From JBEEFP01 sp041166085 (GTDB lineage: Bacteria > Actinomycetota > Acidimicrobiia > Acidimicrobiales > JAFATL01), in contig JBEEFP010000098.1 of assembly GCA_041166085.1 (NCBI GenBank), positions 1 to 64,000 of the forward strand: DNA of 64,000 nucleotides, given 5' to 3'. The notes under the pieces are model-generated. The model did no database searches. It was given only the letters and a program-made list of their open reading frames with translations, and was not told the origin of the DNA. This document shows, in pieces, positions 32,663 to 40,693 of this stretch; the stretch's first letter is position 1, and each line of letters begins with the position of its first letter. A program made the translations under genes and the position numbers.

Positions 32663-33217
32663 ATGAAGGGCTGCAAGAAGTGCGGGCAACTCAAGGACCT
32701 CGATGAGTTCTACAAGGCGGCGGGAACGCAAGACGGCCGCCGCGGCGACTGCAAGGCGTGCAATCTTGCAGCGAAACACGAGCGCTACATCGCGGATCCG
32801 GCCAAGGAAATAGCGCGCGTCAAGGCGTGGCAACAGGAGAATTCTGACCGGGTCAACGCCTATCAGCGCGCTCGGCGACAAGAGCCCGAGGTCAAGCGCC
32901 GCGCGCGAGCCGGCCATCTCGAGCGCAAGTACGGCATGACGCTCGACGATTACGACCGGTTGCTCGAGCAGCAGGGCGGTGGTTGCGCGATCTGCGGACG
33001 GCCGCCGCGCGACGACATCTCCCTCCACGTCGATCACGACCACGACACAGGTCGCGTCAGGGGCTTGCTCTGCTTCCCCTGCAACAACACCCTGGGCGAC
33101 TTCGACGACGACCCCGCTCGCCTCTACGCCGCAGCCGACTACCTCGCACGCGATCCCGAGCTGGACGACCTCATCCGGCGGCGCGTGGCCGACCTCGTAG
33201 GCAGTCGGGCCAACTAG
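32663..33217 (+). CDS. HNH nuclease, recombination endonuclease VII-like
   Basis: The 184-residue protein has an N-terminal zinc site (Cys4, Cys7, Cys30, Cys33: CKKC and CKAC) and a basic middle helix. The C-terminal HNH/endonuclease VII module reads CAICGRPP, HVDHDHDTGRVRGLLCFPCNNTLGDF. The metal and catalytic residues (two CxxC pairs, the HVDHDH histidines and Asn) are all present, so it should be active on DNA. It interrupts the usual pup-prcB order. ATG 32663 is preferred to GTG 32657. It may be a mobile or homing-type gene, or a domesticated nuclease; no att sites are visible. Confidence 0.82.
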   Translation: MKGCKKCGQLKDLDEFYKAAGTQDGRRGDCKACNLAAKHERYIADPAKEIARVKAWQQENSDRVNAYQRARRQEPEVKRRARAGHLERKYGMTLDDYDRLLEQQGGGCAICGRPPRDDISLHVDHDHDTGRVRGLLCFPCNNTLGDFDDDPARLYAAADYLARDPELDDLIRRRVADLVGSRAN

Positions 33218-33230
33218 CCTGCGGCTCGTC

Positions 33231-34028
33231 ATGAGCCTGCCCATGTTCCCGCCCGGCGACAGTCCGGGGCCGAGCTTCACGAACCTCCTGCAGCGATTGG
33301 GGCACACCATGCCGCTGCCCGACCAGCACGAGCCCGGCGAGTACCGCCACGGCACCACCATCGCGGCCATCCGCTACACCGACGGTGTGCTGATGGCCGG
33401 CGACCGGCGCGCCACCGAAGGCCATTCCATCGCCCACCGGGCCATGGAGAAGGTCTTCCCCGCCGACCGTCACAGTGGCGTGGCCATCGCCGGCGCCGCC
33501 GGTCCCGCGGTGGAGATGACGCGGCTGTTCCAGACCAATCTCGAGCACTACGAGAAGGTGGAGGGCGTCGCACTCAGTCTGGAGGGCAAGGCCAACCAGC
33601 TCAGTCAGATGATCCGCCAGAACCTGCCCGCTGCCATGCAGGGCCTCGCTGTCGTCCCGATCTACGCGGGCTACGACCTGCGGCGGGGGACAGGGCGCAT
33701 CTTCACCTACGACATCACCGGCGGGCGGTTCGAGGAGGCCGACTTCCACGCGACGGGCTCGGGTGGCCGCGATGCCCGCACGACCATCAAGCTCGGGTGG
33801 ACCGAGGGGATGGATCGGGCCGCCGCCATCGAACTGGCGGTGCAGGGTCTCTACGAAGCGGCCGAGGAGGACTCGGCGACCGGCGGTCCCGACCCCGTCC
33901 GCGGGATCTATCCCACCGTCGCGACGATCACCGTCGAGGGATTCGAGCGGGTGGCCGACGACGAGGTGGCCGAGCGCTTCCGGTCGCTCATCGAACGGAA
34001 GTCGGCCGAAGGGCAGGCGCAACGATGA
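33231..34028 (+). CDS. prcB: 20S proteasome beta subunit
   Basis: This is the catalytic subunit of the bacterial 20S core. The 265-residue precursor has a 41-residue propeptide ending EYRHG. Cleavage exposes the catalytic Thr42 in TTIAAIRYTDGVLMAGDRRATEG, with the conserved GDRRAT and later SGGRDARTTI. It overlaps prcA by ATGA, giving equal expression of the two ring types. It follows the HNH gene by 13 bp. Confidence 0.96.
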   Translation: MSLPMFPPGDSPGPSFTNLLQRLGHTMPLPDQHEPGEYRHGTTIAAIRYTDGVLMAGDRRATEGHSIAHRAMEKVFPADRHSGVAIAGAAGPAVEMTRLFQTNLEHYEKVEGVALSLEGKANQLSQMIRQNLPAAMQGLAVVPIYAGYDLRRGTGRIFTYDITGGRFEEADFHATGSGGRDARTTIKLGWTEGMDRAAAIELAVQGLYEAAEEDSATGGPDPVRGIYPTVATITVEGFERVADDEVAERFRSLIERKSAEGQAQR

Positions 34029-34702
34029 GCATGCCGTTCTATGTAGCGCCGGAGCAGGTGATGAAGGACCGGGCCGACTTCGCCCGGAAGAACGTGGGCC
34101 GCGGCCGCCCTCTCGTTGCCACTGTCTACGACGACGGCATCCTGCTGTGCGCGGAGAACCCCTCGAAGAACCTGCACAAGATCAGCGAGATCTACGACCG
34201 CATCGCCTTCGGGGGCGTCGGCAAGTACAGCGAGTACGACCAACTGCGCCAAGCCGGTGTCCGCCACGCCGACACCAAGGGCTACATGTACAGCCGCGAG
34301 GACGTCGACGCGCGCTCACTGGGCAACGCCTACGGGCAGACCCTCACGCAGGTGTTCACCCATGAGATGAAGCCCCTCGAGGTGGAGATCCTGGTGGCCG
34401 AGGTGGGCGTGGAGCCGAGCGGTGACCAGATCTTCCGCATCCTCTACGACGGCACCGTCTACGACGAGGACCACTACACGGTGCTCGGCGGCGAGGCCGA
34501 CGCGATCACCGAGCGCATCCAGACCGCATTCACCGAGGGTTGGAACCTCCCCACCGCCCTCAAGGCCGCCGTGGCTGCACTCGCGGGTCCCGATCGCCAG
34601 CTGCCGTCGACCGAGCTGGAGGTCGCCATCCTGGCCCGTTCCAACGGCCGCCGCGCCTTCAAGCGCATCGTCGACGACGAAGCGGCCGGCCTCCTCGCCT
34701 GA
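34025..34702 (+). CDS. prcA: 20S proteasome alpha subunit
   Basis: Alpha subunits form the outer gating rings that receive Mpa's C-terminal GQYL. The 225-residue product begins MSMPFYVAPEQVMKDRADFARKNVGRGRPLVATVYDDGILLCAENPS, the alpha-type N terminus and first strand. YDRIAFGGVGKYSEYDQLRQAGVRHADTKGY follows. No catalytic Thr is expected and none is seen. ATG 34025 overlaps the prcB stop. The product is of normal length. Confidence 0.96.
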   Translation: MSMPFYVAPEQVMKDRADFARKNVGRGRPLVATVYDDGILLCAENPSKNLHKISEIYDRIAFGGVGKYSEYDQLRQAGVRHADTKGYMYSREDVDARSLGNAYGQTLTQVFTHEMKPLEVEILVAEVGVEPSGDQIFRILYDGTVYDEDHYTVLGGEADAITERIQTAFTEGWNLPTALKAAVAALAGPDRQLPSTELEVAILARSNGRRAFKRIVDDEAAGLLA

Positions 34703-34738
34703 GAACTCCAAAACCCTCGAGACGCTGAGAAGAGGGCT

Positions 34739-35062
34739 TCAGGCGAAGGCGCGGACGGCGACCGTGCAGGCGGCGACGGCGACGGACACCAGCGGGAGCC
34801 AGCCGACCAGGCGGGTGTGGGTGACCGGTTCGTCGTCGGTGTCCCGTTCCACGACCTCGAGGGCGGCCTCGACCTCGTCGATGAGCAGCAGCTCGGCCGC
34901 CTCCTCGACGTCGTCCTCGCCGACGAAGACGGTGACCTCGCCGAAGCAGGGGTAGGGGCCGTCCACCGCGCCTCGGAGCTGGGTGGCGATGCCCTCGGCC
35001 CCGAGCCTGGCCGCGATGACCTTGGCGTGGAACGTCCCTTGCGCAGGAACGAGCGGCACCAT
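34739..35062 (-). CDS. DUF2007-type small protein with C-terminal membrane helix
   Basis: The product of about 107 residues starts MVPLVPAQGTFHAKVIAARLGAEGIATQLRG and contains the DUF2007 (putative signal-transducing protein) beta-alpha fold with VFVGEDDVEEAAELLLIDEVEAAL. A single transmembrane helix, LVGWLPLVSVAVAACTVAV, closes the chain. ATG 35062 lies in the divergent region with pafA (35111). The open frame far upstream on the minus strand is a pafA shadow. Function is unknown. Confidence 0.75.
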   Translation of the reverse strand: MVPLVPAQGTFHAKVIAARLGAEGIATQLRGAVDGPYPCFGEVTVFVGEDDVEEAAELLLIDEVEAALEVVERDTDDEPVTHTRLVGWLPLVSVAVAACTVAVRAFA

Positions 35063-35110
35063 CCGGCTTGTACGCACCGAGAGAACGGTACCGTGGCGCG
35101 AGGAGGAGCG

Positions 35111-36469
35111 ATGGACCGCAGGATCTTCGGACTCGAGAACGAGTACGGCGTCACCTGCACGCTCCGCGGCCAGCGCCGGCTCAGTCCCGACGAGGTGGCC
35201 CGCTATCTCTTCCGCCGAGTGGTCAGCTGGGGGAGATCCAGCAACGTCTTCCTGGAGAACGGCGCCCGCCTCTATCTCGACGTCGGCAGCCACCCGGAAT
35301 ACGCCACGCCCGAGTGCGACTCGATCTACGACCTCGTCGTGCACGACAAGGCGGGGGAGCGAATCCTCGAGCACCTGCTGCTCAGCGCCGAGCAGCGCCT
35401 GCGGGAAGAGGGCATCCGCGGCGTCATCTACCTGTTCAAGAACAACACCGACTCGGCCGGCAACTCCTACGGCTGCCACGAGAACTACCTCACCAGCCGG
35501 CGCGACGACTTCGGCCATTACGCCGAGGTCCTCATCCCCTTCTTCGTGTCCCGCCAGATATTCGCCGGCGCGGGCAAGGTGCTGCAGACGGCGCGCGGCG
35601 CCATGTACTGCATCAGCCAGCGGGCCGAGCACATCTGGGAGGGCGTCTCCAGCGCGACGACGCGGAGCCGCCCGATCATCAACACGCGCGACGAGCCGCA
35701 CGCCGACGCCGAGCGCTTCCGCCGCCTGCACGTCATCGTGGGCGACTCCAACATGAGCGAGTACGCCACCTTCTTGAAGGTCGGCACCACCAGCATCCTG
35801 CTGCGCATGCTCGAAGACCCGCACGTGGTGCTGCGGGACATGACCCTGGAGAACCCGATCCGGGCGATCCGCGAGATCAGCCACGACATGACCTGCAAGC
35901 GCCGCGTGCGCCTCGCCAATGGACGGGACGCGAGCGCCCTCGACATCCAGTCCGAGTACCTGAACCGGGCCCTGCGGTACCACGCCAGCAAGGGCCTGTC
36001 ACCGCTCGAGGAGCAGGCCCTGGGCATGTGGGAGCACTGCCTCACCGCCATCGAGAAGGACCCCCTCAGCCTCGACCGCGAATGCGACTGGGTCATCAAG
36101 CACAAGCTCATCGAGGGCTACCGCGAGCGCCACAACTTGCCCCTCACCCACCCCAAGGTCGCGTTGCTCGACCTGCAGTACCACGACGTCAGCCGCGACC
36201 GGGGCCTCTTCTACCGGATGCAGGAGCGCGGCCTGGTCGACCGCGTGTGCACCGACGAGGCCATCGAGACCGCCATCGACGAGCCGCCCCAGACCACCCG
36301 TGCCCGCCTGCGCGGTGAGTTCATCCGCAAGGCGAAGGAGCGGCGGCGCGACTACACGGTCGACTGGGTGCACCTGAAGCTCAACGATCAGGCCCAACGC
36401 ACCGTGCTTTGCAAGGACCCCTTCAAGGCCCGCGACGAGCGGGTGGAGAAGCTCATCGCTTCCCTCTGA
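35111..36469 (+). CDS. pafA: Pup--protein ligase PafA
   Basis: PafA joins the C-terminal Glu of Pup to lysines of target proteins using ATP. The 452-residue product begins MDRRIFGLENEYGVTCTLRGQRRL and lacks the long Dop loop. SSNVFLENGARLYLDVGSHPEYATPECDS, FKNNTDSAGNSYGCHENYL and NTRDEPHADAERFRRLHVIVGDSNMSEYATFLK are the GS-like active-site segments. AGGAGGAGCG just upstream of ATG 35111 is a strong ribosome-binding site. DUF3866, pafB and pafC follow on the same strand. Confidence 0.96.
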   Translation: MDRRIFGLENEYGVTCTLRGQRRLSPDEVARYLFRRVVSWGRSSNVFLENGARLYLDVGSHPEYATPECDSIYDLVVHDKAGERILEHLLLSAEQRLREEGIRGVIYLFKNNTDSAGNSYGCHENYLTSRRDDFGHYAEVLIPFFVSRQIFAGAGKVLQTARGAMYCISQRAEHIWEGVSSATTRSRPIINTRDEPHADAERFRRLHVIVGDSNMSEYATFLKVGTTSILLRMLEDPHVVLRDMTLENPIRAIREISHDMTCKRRVRLANGRDASALDIQSEYLNRALRYHASKGLSPLEEQALGMWEHCLTAIEKDPLSLDRECDWVIKHKLIEGYRERHNLPLTHPKVALLDLQYHDVSRDRGLFYRMQERGLVDRVCTDEAIETAIDEPPQTTRARLRGEFIRKAKERRRDYTVDWVHLKLNDQAQRTVLCKDPFKARDERVEKLIASL

Positions 36470-36502
36470 GCCCACCTCGACGGCGCCACCTAACGTCACA
36501 GG

Positions 36503-37480
36503 GTGCCCAGCTACCGCACCGGCACGGTGACGACGATCCTCTCCGAGCGCCACGGGATGCAGCGCGTCGAGGTGGACGGCGAGCAGGCGTATGTGCTCAC
36601 CCAGCTCATCGGCCCCGTTGGGGTGGGCGATCGCGTGGTCATGAACACGACGGCCGTCGAGCTCGGCCTCGGTACGGGCGGATGGCACGTCGTGCACTGG
36701 AACCTCGAGCGCGACGCGTGGTCGGCGCGCGGCGCGGGCCACGAGATGAAGCTGCGCTACACCAGCCTGCAGGTCGACACCGGCATGGCGACCGCGCCGG
36801 TGGCGGGCGACTGGCGGGCCGAGGCCGATCCGCCCGCCATCGCCTGCTTCCTGCACAGCCAGGTCGCAGTGGCGGCGGCCGCGTTCAAGTACATGGCGCC
36901 GCAACGATCACTCGGTTACGTGATGACGGACGCCGGCGCGCTCGCGCTCGCCTTCAGTGACCTGGTGGCGGACATGCGTGACGCTGGCACCATCGACGTC
37001 ACCGTCACCGCCGGCCAGGCCTTCGGCGGCGACCGGGAGGCGGTCAACGTCCACCACGCCCTGCAGCTGTGCGACGACCAACACGCGGTCGTCGTGGGCA
37101 TGGGGCCGGGCTCGCTCGGCACCGGCACCGAGTACGGGTTCAGCGGAATGGAGGTGGCGGCGGTGCTCGAAGCGGCCGAGGCCATGTCGTACCGCCCCGT
37201 CGTCGCCCTGCGGGTCAGTGACGCCGACCCGCGGGCTCGTCACCAGGGGATCAGCCACCACGCCCGGACGGTGCTCGACGTGACGACTGCACAGGCGGTG
37301 GTGCCCATCCCGCGGGGCGAGCAGCGACCCCATCTGCCCGGTCACGAGGTGGTGGAGGTCGACGTCCCTGACCTGGCCGACCTCGGCGTGACGTCGATGG
37401 GACGCAGCGTGAGCCAGGACCCACGGTTCTTCGCGTACGCGGCCGCGGCCGGCGTGTACGCCGCGAGCGTGCTCGGATGA
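36503..37480 (+). CDS. DUF3866 family protein
   Basis: The 325-residue protein (GTG start, MPSYRTGTVTTILSERHGMQRVEVDGEQAYVL) contains VVHWNLERDAWSARGAGHEMKLRYTSLQVDTG and GMGPGSLGTGTEYGFSGMEVAAVLEAAE. This matches the actinobacterial DUF3866 family usually found beside pafA/pafBC. It ends with GISHHARTVLD and SVSQDPRFFAYAAAAG. Its biochemical role is unknown. Its stop overlaps the pafB ATG, so it is coupled to the WYL regulators. Confidence 0.85.
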   Translation: MPSYRTGTVTTILSERHGMQRVEVDGEQAYVLTQLIGPVGVGDRVVMNTTAVELGLGTGGWHVVHWNLERDAWSARGAGHEMKLRYTSLQVDTGMATAPVAGDWRAEADPPAIACFLHSQVAVAAAAFKYMAPQRSLGYVMTDAGALALAFSDLVADMRDAGTIDVTVTAGQAFGGDREAVNVHHALQLCDDQHAVVVGMGPGSLGTGTEYGFSGMEVAAVLEAAEAMSYRPVVALRVSDADPRARHQGISHHARTVLDVTTAQAVVPIPRGEQRPHLPGHEVVEVDVPDLADLGVTSMGRSVSQDPRFFAYAAAAGVYAASVLG

Positions 37481-38388
37481 ACCGGCTCGAACGGCTCATC
37501 AACCTGGTGGCCGCGCTGCTCGCGGCCGAGCGGCCGCTCGAGCGTGAGGAGCTGCACGAGCGCGTGCCCGGCTACTCCGATGACGACGCGACCTTCCGGC
37601 GCGCCTTCGAGCGCGACAAGGACGCGCTGCGGGAGATGGGCATCCCCCTCGAGCTGTCGCGCGTGGATCCCACCAGCGCGGACTCGCCCATCGGATACCG
37701 GATCCCCAAGGAGGAGTACTACCTCGCCGATCCGGAGCTGGCGCCCGACGAGCTGGCTGCACTGCACGTCGCGGTCACGACGGTGCGGCTCGAGGGGTCG
37801 GAAGCGGCCCCCACCCTCTGGAAGCTCGGCGGCACGACCAGCGCGCCAGCCGACACCGTCGCAGCGTTGCCCGGCAGCGAGCACCTGGCCGCGCTGTTCG
37901 GAGCGGTCGCCGAGAGCCGCACCGTGACGTTCGAGTACCGAGGCGACGTGCGCACGGTCGATCCGTACCGGCTCGCGTTCCGCAACGGCTTCTGGTACCT
38001 GGCGGGCTACGACCGCGACAAGCAGGGTGCGCGTTCGTTCCGACTCGACCGCATGGCGACGGTTCCCGTGCCCGGACCACCCGACGCCTTCCAGCGGCCG
38101 CCGGCCCGCTCGACTCGTCCGCCCCGGCCGTGGGAGATGGGAGACGAGGACGAAGTCACGGCTCGAGTGCTGGTGGACGGCGACCAGGCCGACCGCGTGA
38201 TCGCCGAGGTCGGCGTGGACGCGGTCACCGAGCGCAGGCCTGACGGGGCCGTGGTCGTCGACCTGCGCGTGACCAACCGCGCCGCGCTGCGCACGTTCGT
38301 GCTCGGACTGCTCGACCGCGCCGAGGTGCTGGGCCCGCCCGAGCTGCGACACGACATCGTCGCGTGGCTCCGAGCGCTGGCGGCCTGA
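37477..38388 (+). CDS. pafB: WYL-domain regulator PafB
   Basis: PafB with PafC forms a DNA-damage-responsive transcription activator in actinobacteria. The 303-residue product has an N-terminal winged helix (MNRLERLINLVAALLAAERPLEREELHERVPGY). The WYL domain from about residue 145 includes VTFEYRGDVRTVDPYRLAFRNGFWYLAGYDR and ARSFRLDRMATV, followed by a C-terminal extension. The overlap with the DUF3866 gene and the 1-bp gap to pafC place it in one operon with pafA. Confidence 0.88.
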   Translation: MNRLERLINLVAALLAAERPLEREELHERVPGYSDDDATFRRAFERDKDALREMGIPLELSRVDPTSADSPIGYRIPKEEYYLADPELAPDELAALHVAVTTVRLEGSEAAPTLWKLGGTTSAPADTVAALPGSEHLAALFGAVAESRTVTFEYRGDVRTVDPYRLAFRNGFWYLAGYDRDKQGARSFRLDRMATVPVPGPPDAFQRPPARSTRPPRPWEMGDEDEVTARVLVDGDQADRVIAEVGVDAVTERRPDGAVVVDLRVTNRAALRTFVLGLLDRAEVLGPPELRHDIVAWLRALAA

Positions 38389-38389
38389 C

Positions 38390-39334
38390 GTGCCGCCCAA
38401 CACCGACAAGCGCCTGGCCCGCCTCCTCGCGCTGGTGCCGTGGGTGGCGGCCCAGGACGGACCGGCGATCGAGGAGGTGTGCGAGCGCTTCGGATGCACC
38501 GAGGAGCAGCTGGTCGAGGACCTCGAGCGCCTCTTCCTCTGCGGCCTCTACCCGTTCACGCCCGACACCCTCATCGAGGTCGACATCGCCGAGGGCCGGG
38601 TGTGGATCCGCTTCGCCGAGGTCTTCGCCCGCCCCCTGCGGCTCACCCCGGCCGAAGGCCTGGCTGTCGTCGCGGCCGGTGCCGCGCTCCTCACGTCACC
38701 GGTCACAACCGACAGTGAGCCATTGGCGCGCGGGCTGGCCAAGCTGGCGGCGGTGCTGGGCGTCGATGCCGACGAGATGGTGGAGGTCGAGCTCGGCAGC
38801 GCACCGGCCGGGCTGCTGGCCGAGTTGCAGCGGGCCGAGGCCGAGCACCGCCAGGCTGAGGTCGAGTACTACTCCTACGGGCGCGACACGTGGACCCGTC
38901 GCGTCATCGATCCGCATCGCGTGTTCGGCTCGGCCGGGCAGTGGTACGTCGCCGCGTACTGCCACCGCGTCGACGACGACCGTCTGTTCCGGGTCGACCG
39001 CATGCGCGCCGTCACCGTGCTCGACAGCTCGTTCAAGCCTCGCAAGGCGGCACCGGCAGCCCAGGTGTTCTCGCCTCGACCCGATGATCCCACCGTCGTG
39101 CTGGAGCTGGCCTCGTCCGCCCGCTGGGTGCTCGAGGCCTATCCCCACGAGAAGGTGCAGGAGCGACGGGGCGGCAAGGTGCGGGTCACCTTGCGCGTCA
39201 GCGAGCGAGGATGGCTGGAACGCCTGCTGCTGCGACTCGGTCCTGACGCCGAGGTGGTTGCCGGCGAGCAGGACGTGGGCCGCGGGGCGGCCCGGCGCCT
39301 GCTGCAGCGGTACGAGGAGCACCCGGTAACGTGA
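38390..39334 (+). CDS. pafC: WYL-domain regulator PafC
   Basis: This is the partner of PafB. The 314-residue product (GTG start, MPPNTDKRLARLLALVPWVAAQDGPAIEEVCERFGC) carries a winged helix and a WYL domain: VEYYSYGRDTWTRRVIDPHRVFGSAGQWYVAAYCHR and RLFRVDRMRAV. The C-terminal part contains RRGGKVRVTLRVSERGWLERLLLRLG. It lies immediately after pafB, and its stop overlaps the signal-peptidase GTG start by GTGA. Confidence 0.88.
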   Translation: MPPNTDKRLARLLALVPWVAAQDGPAIEEVCERFGCTEEQLVEDLERLFLCGLYPFTPDTLIEVDIAEGRVWIRFAEVFARPLRLTPAEGLAVVAAGAALLTSPVTTDSEPLARGLAKLAAVLGVDADEMVEVELGSAPAGLLAELQRAEAEHRQAEVEYYSYGRDTWTRRVIDPHRVFGSAGQWYVAAYCHRVDDDRLFRVDRMRAVTVLDSSFKPRKAAPAAQVFSPRPDDPTVVLELASSARWVLEAYPHEKVQERRGGKVRVTLRVSERGWLERLLLRLGPDAEVVAGEQDVGRGAARRLLQRYEEHPVT

Positions 39335-39906
39335 GCGACTTGCACTTCCAGACGGAGGACGAGGTCGACGGAAAGAGCCGCCGCATCCGCGGCGCCGTCG
39401 AGTGGGTCGTCATCATCGGTGCCGCCCTGCTCGCCGCCTTTCTCATCAAGACCTTCCTCATCCAGGCCTTCTTCATCCCGTCGGAGTCGATGGTCCCCAC
39501 GTTGAAGAAGGGCGACCGGGTCCTGGTCAACAAGCTCAGCTATCACCTCCACGACGTGCACCGCGGTGACATCGTCGTGTTCGAGCGTCCGCCCAGCGAG
39601 CCGACTGACCCTGCCATCAAGGACCTGATCAAGCGGGTCGTCGGACTCCCCGGTGAGACCGTGAGCGGCGACAACAGCGGCCACGTCCTCATCAACGGCA
39701 AACGCCTCAACGAGCCGTACCTGCCGAAGGGGGTGACGACGACGGGCGTGCAGGACTACAAGATCCCGCCCCACCACTACTGGGTCATGGGGGACAACCG
39801 CGGCAACTCCAAGGACAGCCGCTACTTCCAAGCCATCGACGACGATCTCATCGTGGGGCGCGCCTTCGTCCGGGTCTGGCCGCTGTCATCGCTCGGCCTG
39901 TTGTAA
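39331..39906 (+). CDS. lepB: Signal peptidase I
   Basis: This membrane serine-lysine peptidase cleaves signal peptides of exported proteins. The 191-residue product has one N-terminal transmembrane helix (VEWVVIIGAALLAAFLIKTFLIQAFF). The catalytic Ser53 lies in PSESMVPTL and the catalytic Lys101 in LIKRVVGLPGE. The box E segment is GDNRGNSKDSRY. GTG 39331 overlaps the pafC stop. Linkage to pafBC rather than to ribosomal genes is unusual, though it may simply be operon read-through. Confidence 0.93.
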   Translation: MSDLHFQTEDEVDGKSRRIRGAVEWVVIIGAALLAAFLIKTFLIQAFFIPSESMVPTLKKGDRVLVNKLSYHLHDVHRGDIVVFERPPSEPTDPAIKDLIKRVVGLPGETVSGDNSGHVLINGKRLNEPYLPKGVTTTGVQDYKIPPHHYWVMGDNRGNSKDSRYFQAIDDDLIVGRAFVRVWPLSSLGLL

Positions 39907-40581
39907 GGACTCGACCATGCGGTCGACGTGGTCGCTGTAGACCGCGTCGATGCCCATCCGCAGCAGCGAGTCGAGGATACGGGTGTGCTGGGCATCCCAG
40001 CCGAAGGCGTACACCTCGAACCGGTGGAACAGGGTGGTCAGGCCCAGGGTCCAGTCGGTGTAATGCATGTTGACGGCGTCGACACCGGCCTCGGCCAGTT
40101 GGGCCGCCCGCCGTTCCGGTCCCTCCCGCATGCGCTTGAGGCGAGTCGAATCGACCAGGCGGACGTCGTCCGCCAGCTCGCGCCACGATGCCACCCGCTC
40201 CCAGTCGTGGTGGCACAGCCAAAGGCGGGGGAGCGCGAACCCCGCGGACCGAGCGCACGCGACCACCGACTCGGCCGCCGCCTCGTCCTTGACGTCGAGG
40301 GACAGGTCGTAGTCGGTGCCGCACGCCTCGAAGAGCTCGGGCAGGGTCGGGATGTGGGCGGGGAGGCCAGCCCGGTCGCACCGGTCGATGGACCGACGTC
40401 GCACCTTGCCGTCGTGATCGAGCACCGGCACGCCGTCCGCAGTCAGCCACACGTCGCTCTCGAGCCCCCGCGCCCCCAGCTTCAGCGCCAGCTGGAACGC
40501 CTCCACGGTGTTCTCGCGCGCGTGCGCTCGCGCCCCCCGATGCGCGAACCCGATCGGCGGCCGCAGCAACGAATCCATCAC
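39886..40581 (-). CDS. Glycerophosphodiester phosphodiesterase family protein
   Basis: The product hydrolyses glycerophosphodiesters released from phospholipids to glycerol-3-phosphate and an alcohol. The 231-residue protein begins FAHRGARAHARENTVEAFQLALKLGARGLESDVWLTADGVPVLDHD, holding the catalytic HRG and the ExD metal site. SLDVKDE continues the TIM-barrel signature. No signal peptide is visible, so it is cytosolic. It is convergent with lepB, with about 21 bp of overlap, and lies downstream of a 23-bp palindrome. Confidence 0.9.
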   Translation of the reverse strand: MMDSLLRPPIGFAHRGARAHARENTVEAFQLALKLGARGLESDVWLTADGVPVLDHDGKVRRRSIDRCDRAGLPAHIPTLPELFEACGTDYDLSLDVKDEAAAESVVACARSAGFALPRLWLCHHDWERVASWRELADDVRLVDSTRLKRMREGPERRAAQLAEAGVDAVNMHYTDWTLGLTTLFHRFEVYAFGWDAQHTRILDSLLRMGIDAVYSDHVDRMVESLQQAER

Positions 40582-40607
40582 AGCCCGACGCTACCGAACC
40601 GCCCCCA

Positions 40608-40662
40608 CCCGACTTTGCGTGAGTTTTCCGGACTATGCGCGGAAAACTCACGCAAAGTCGGG
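40608..40662. repeat. 23-bp perfect inverted repeat, intergenic palindrome copy 2
   Basis: Arms 40608-40630 and 40640-40662 are exact reverse complements. The core CGACTTTGCGTGAGTTTTCC flanks a 9-nt loop, GACTATGCG. It is the same family as 2089-2135: the cores GACTTTGCG and GAGTTT are shared and the loops differ by one base. It lies between the histidine-kinase stop and the GDPD start, both minus strand. Confidence 0.85.
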
Positions 40663-40693
40663 GTGCGCTCGGTACCTGCCGGAGTGCGGACTG

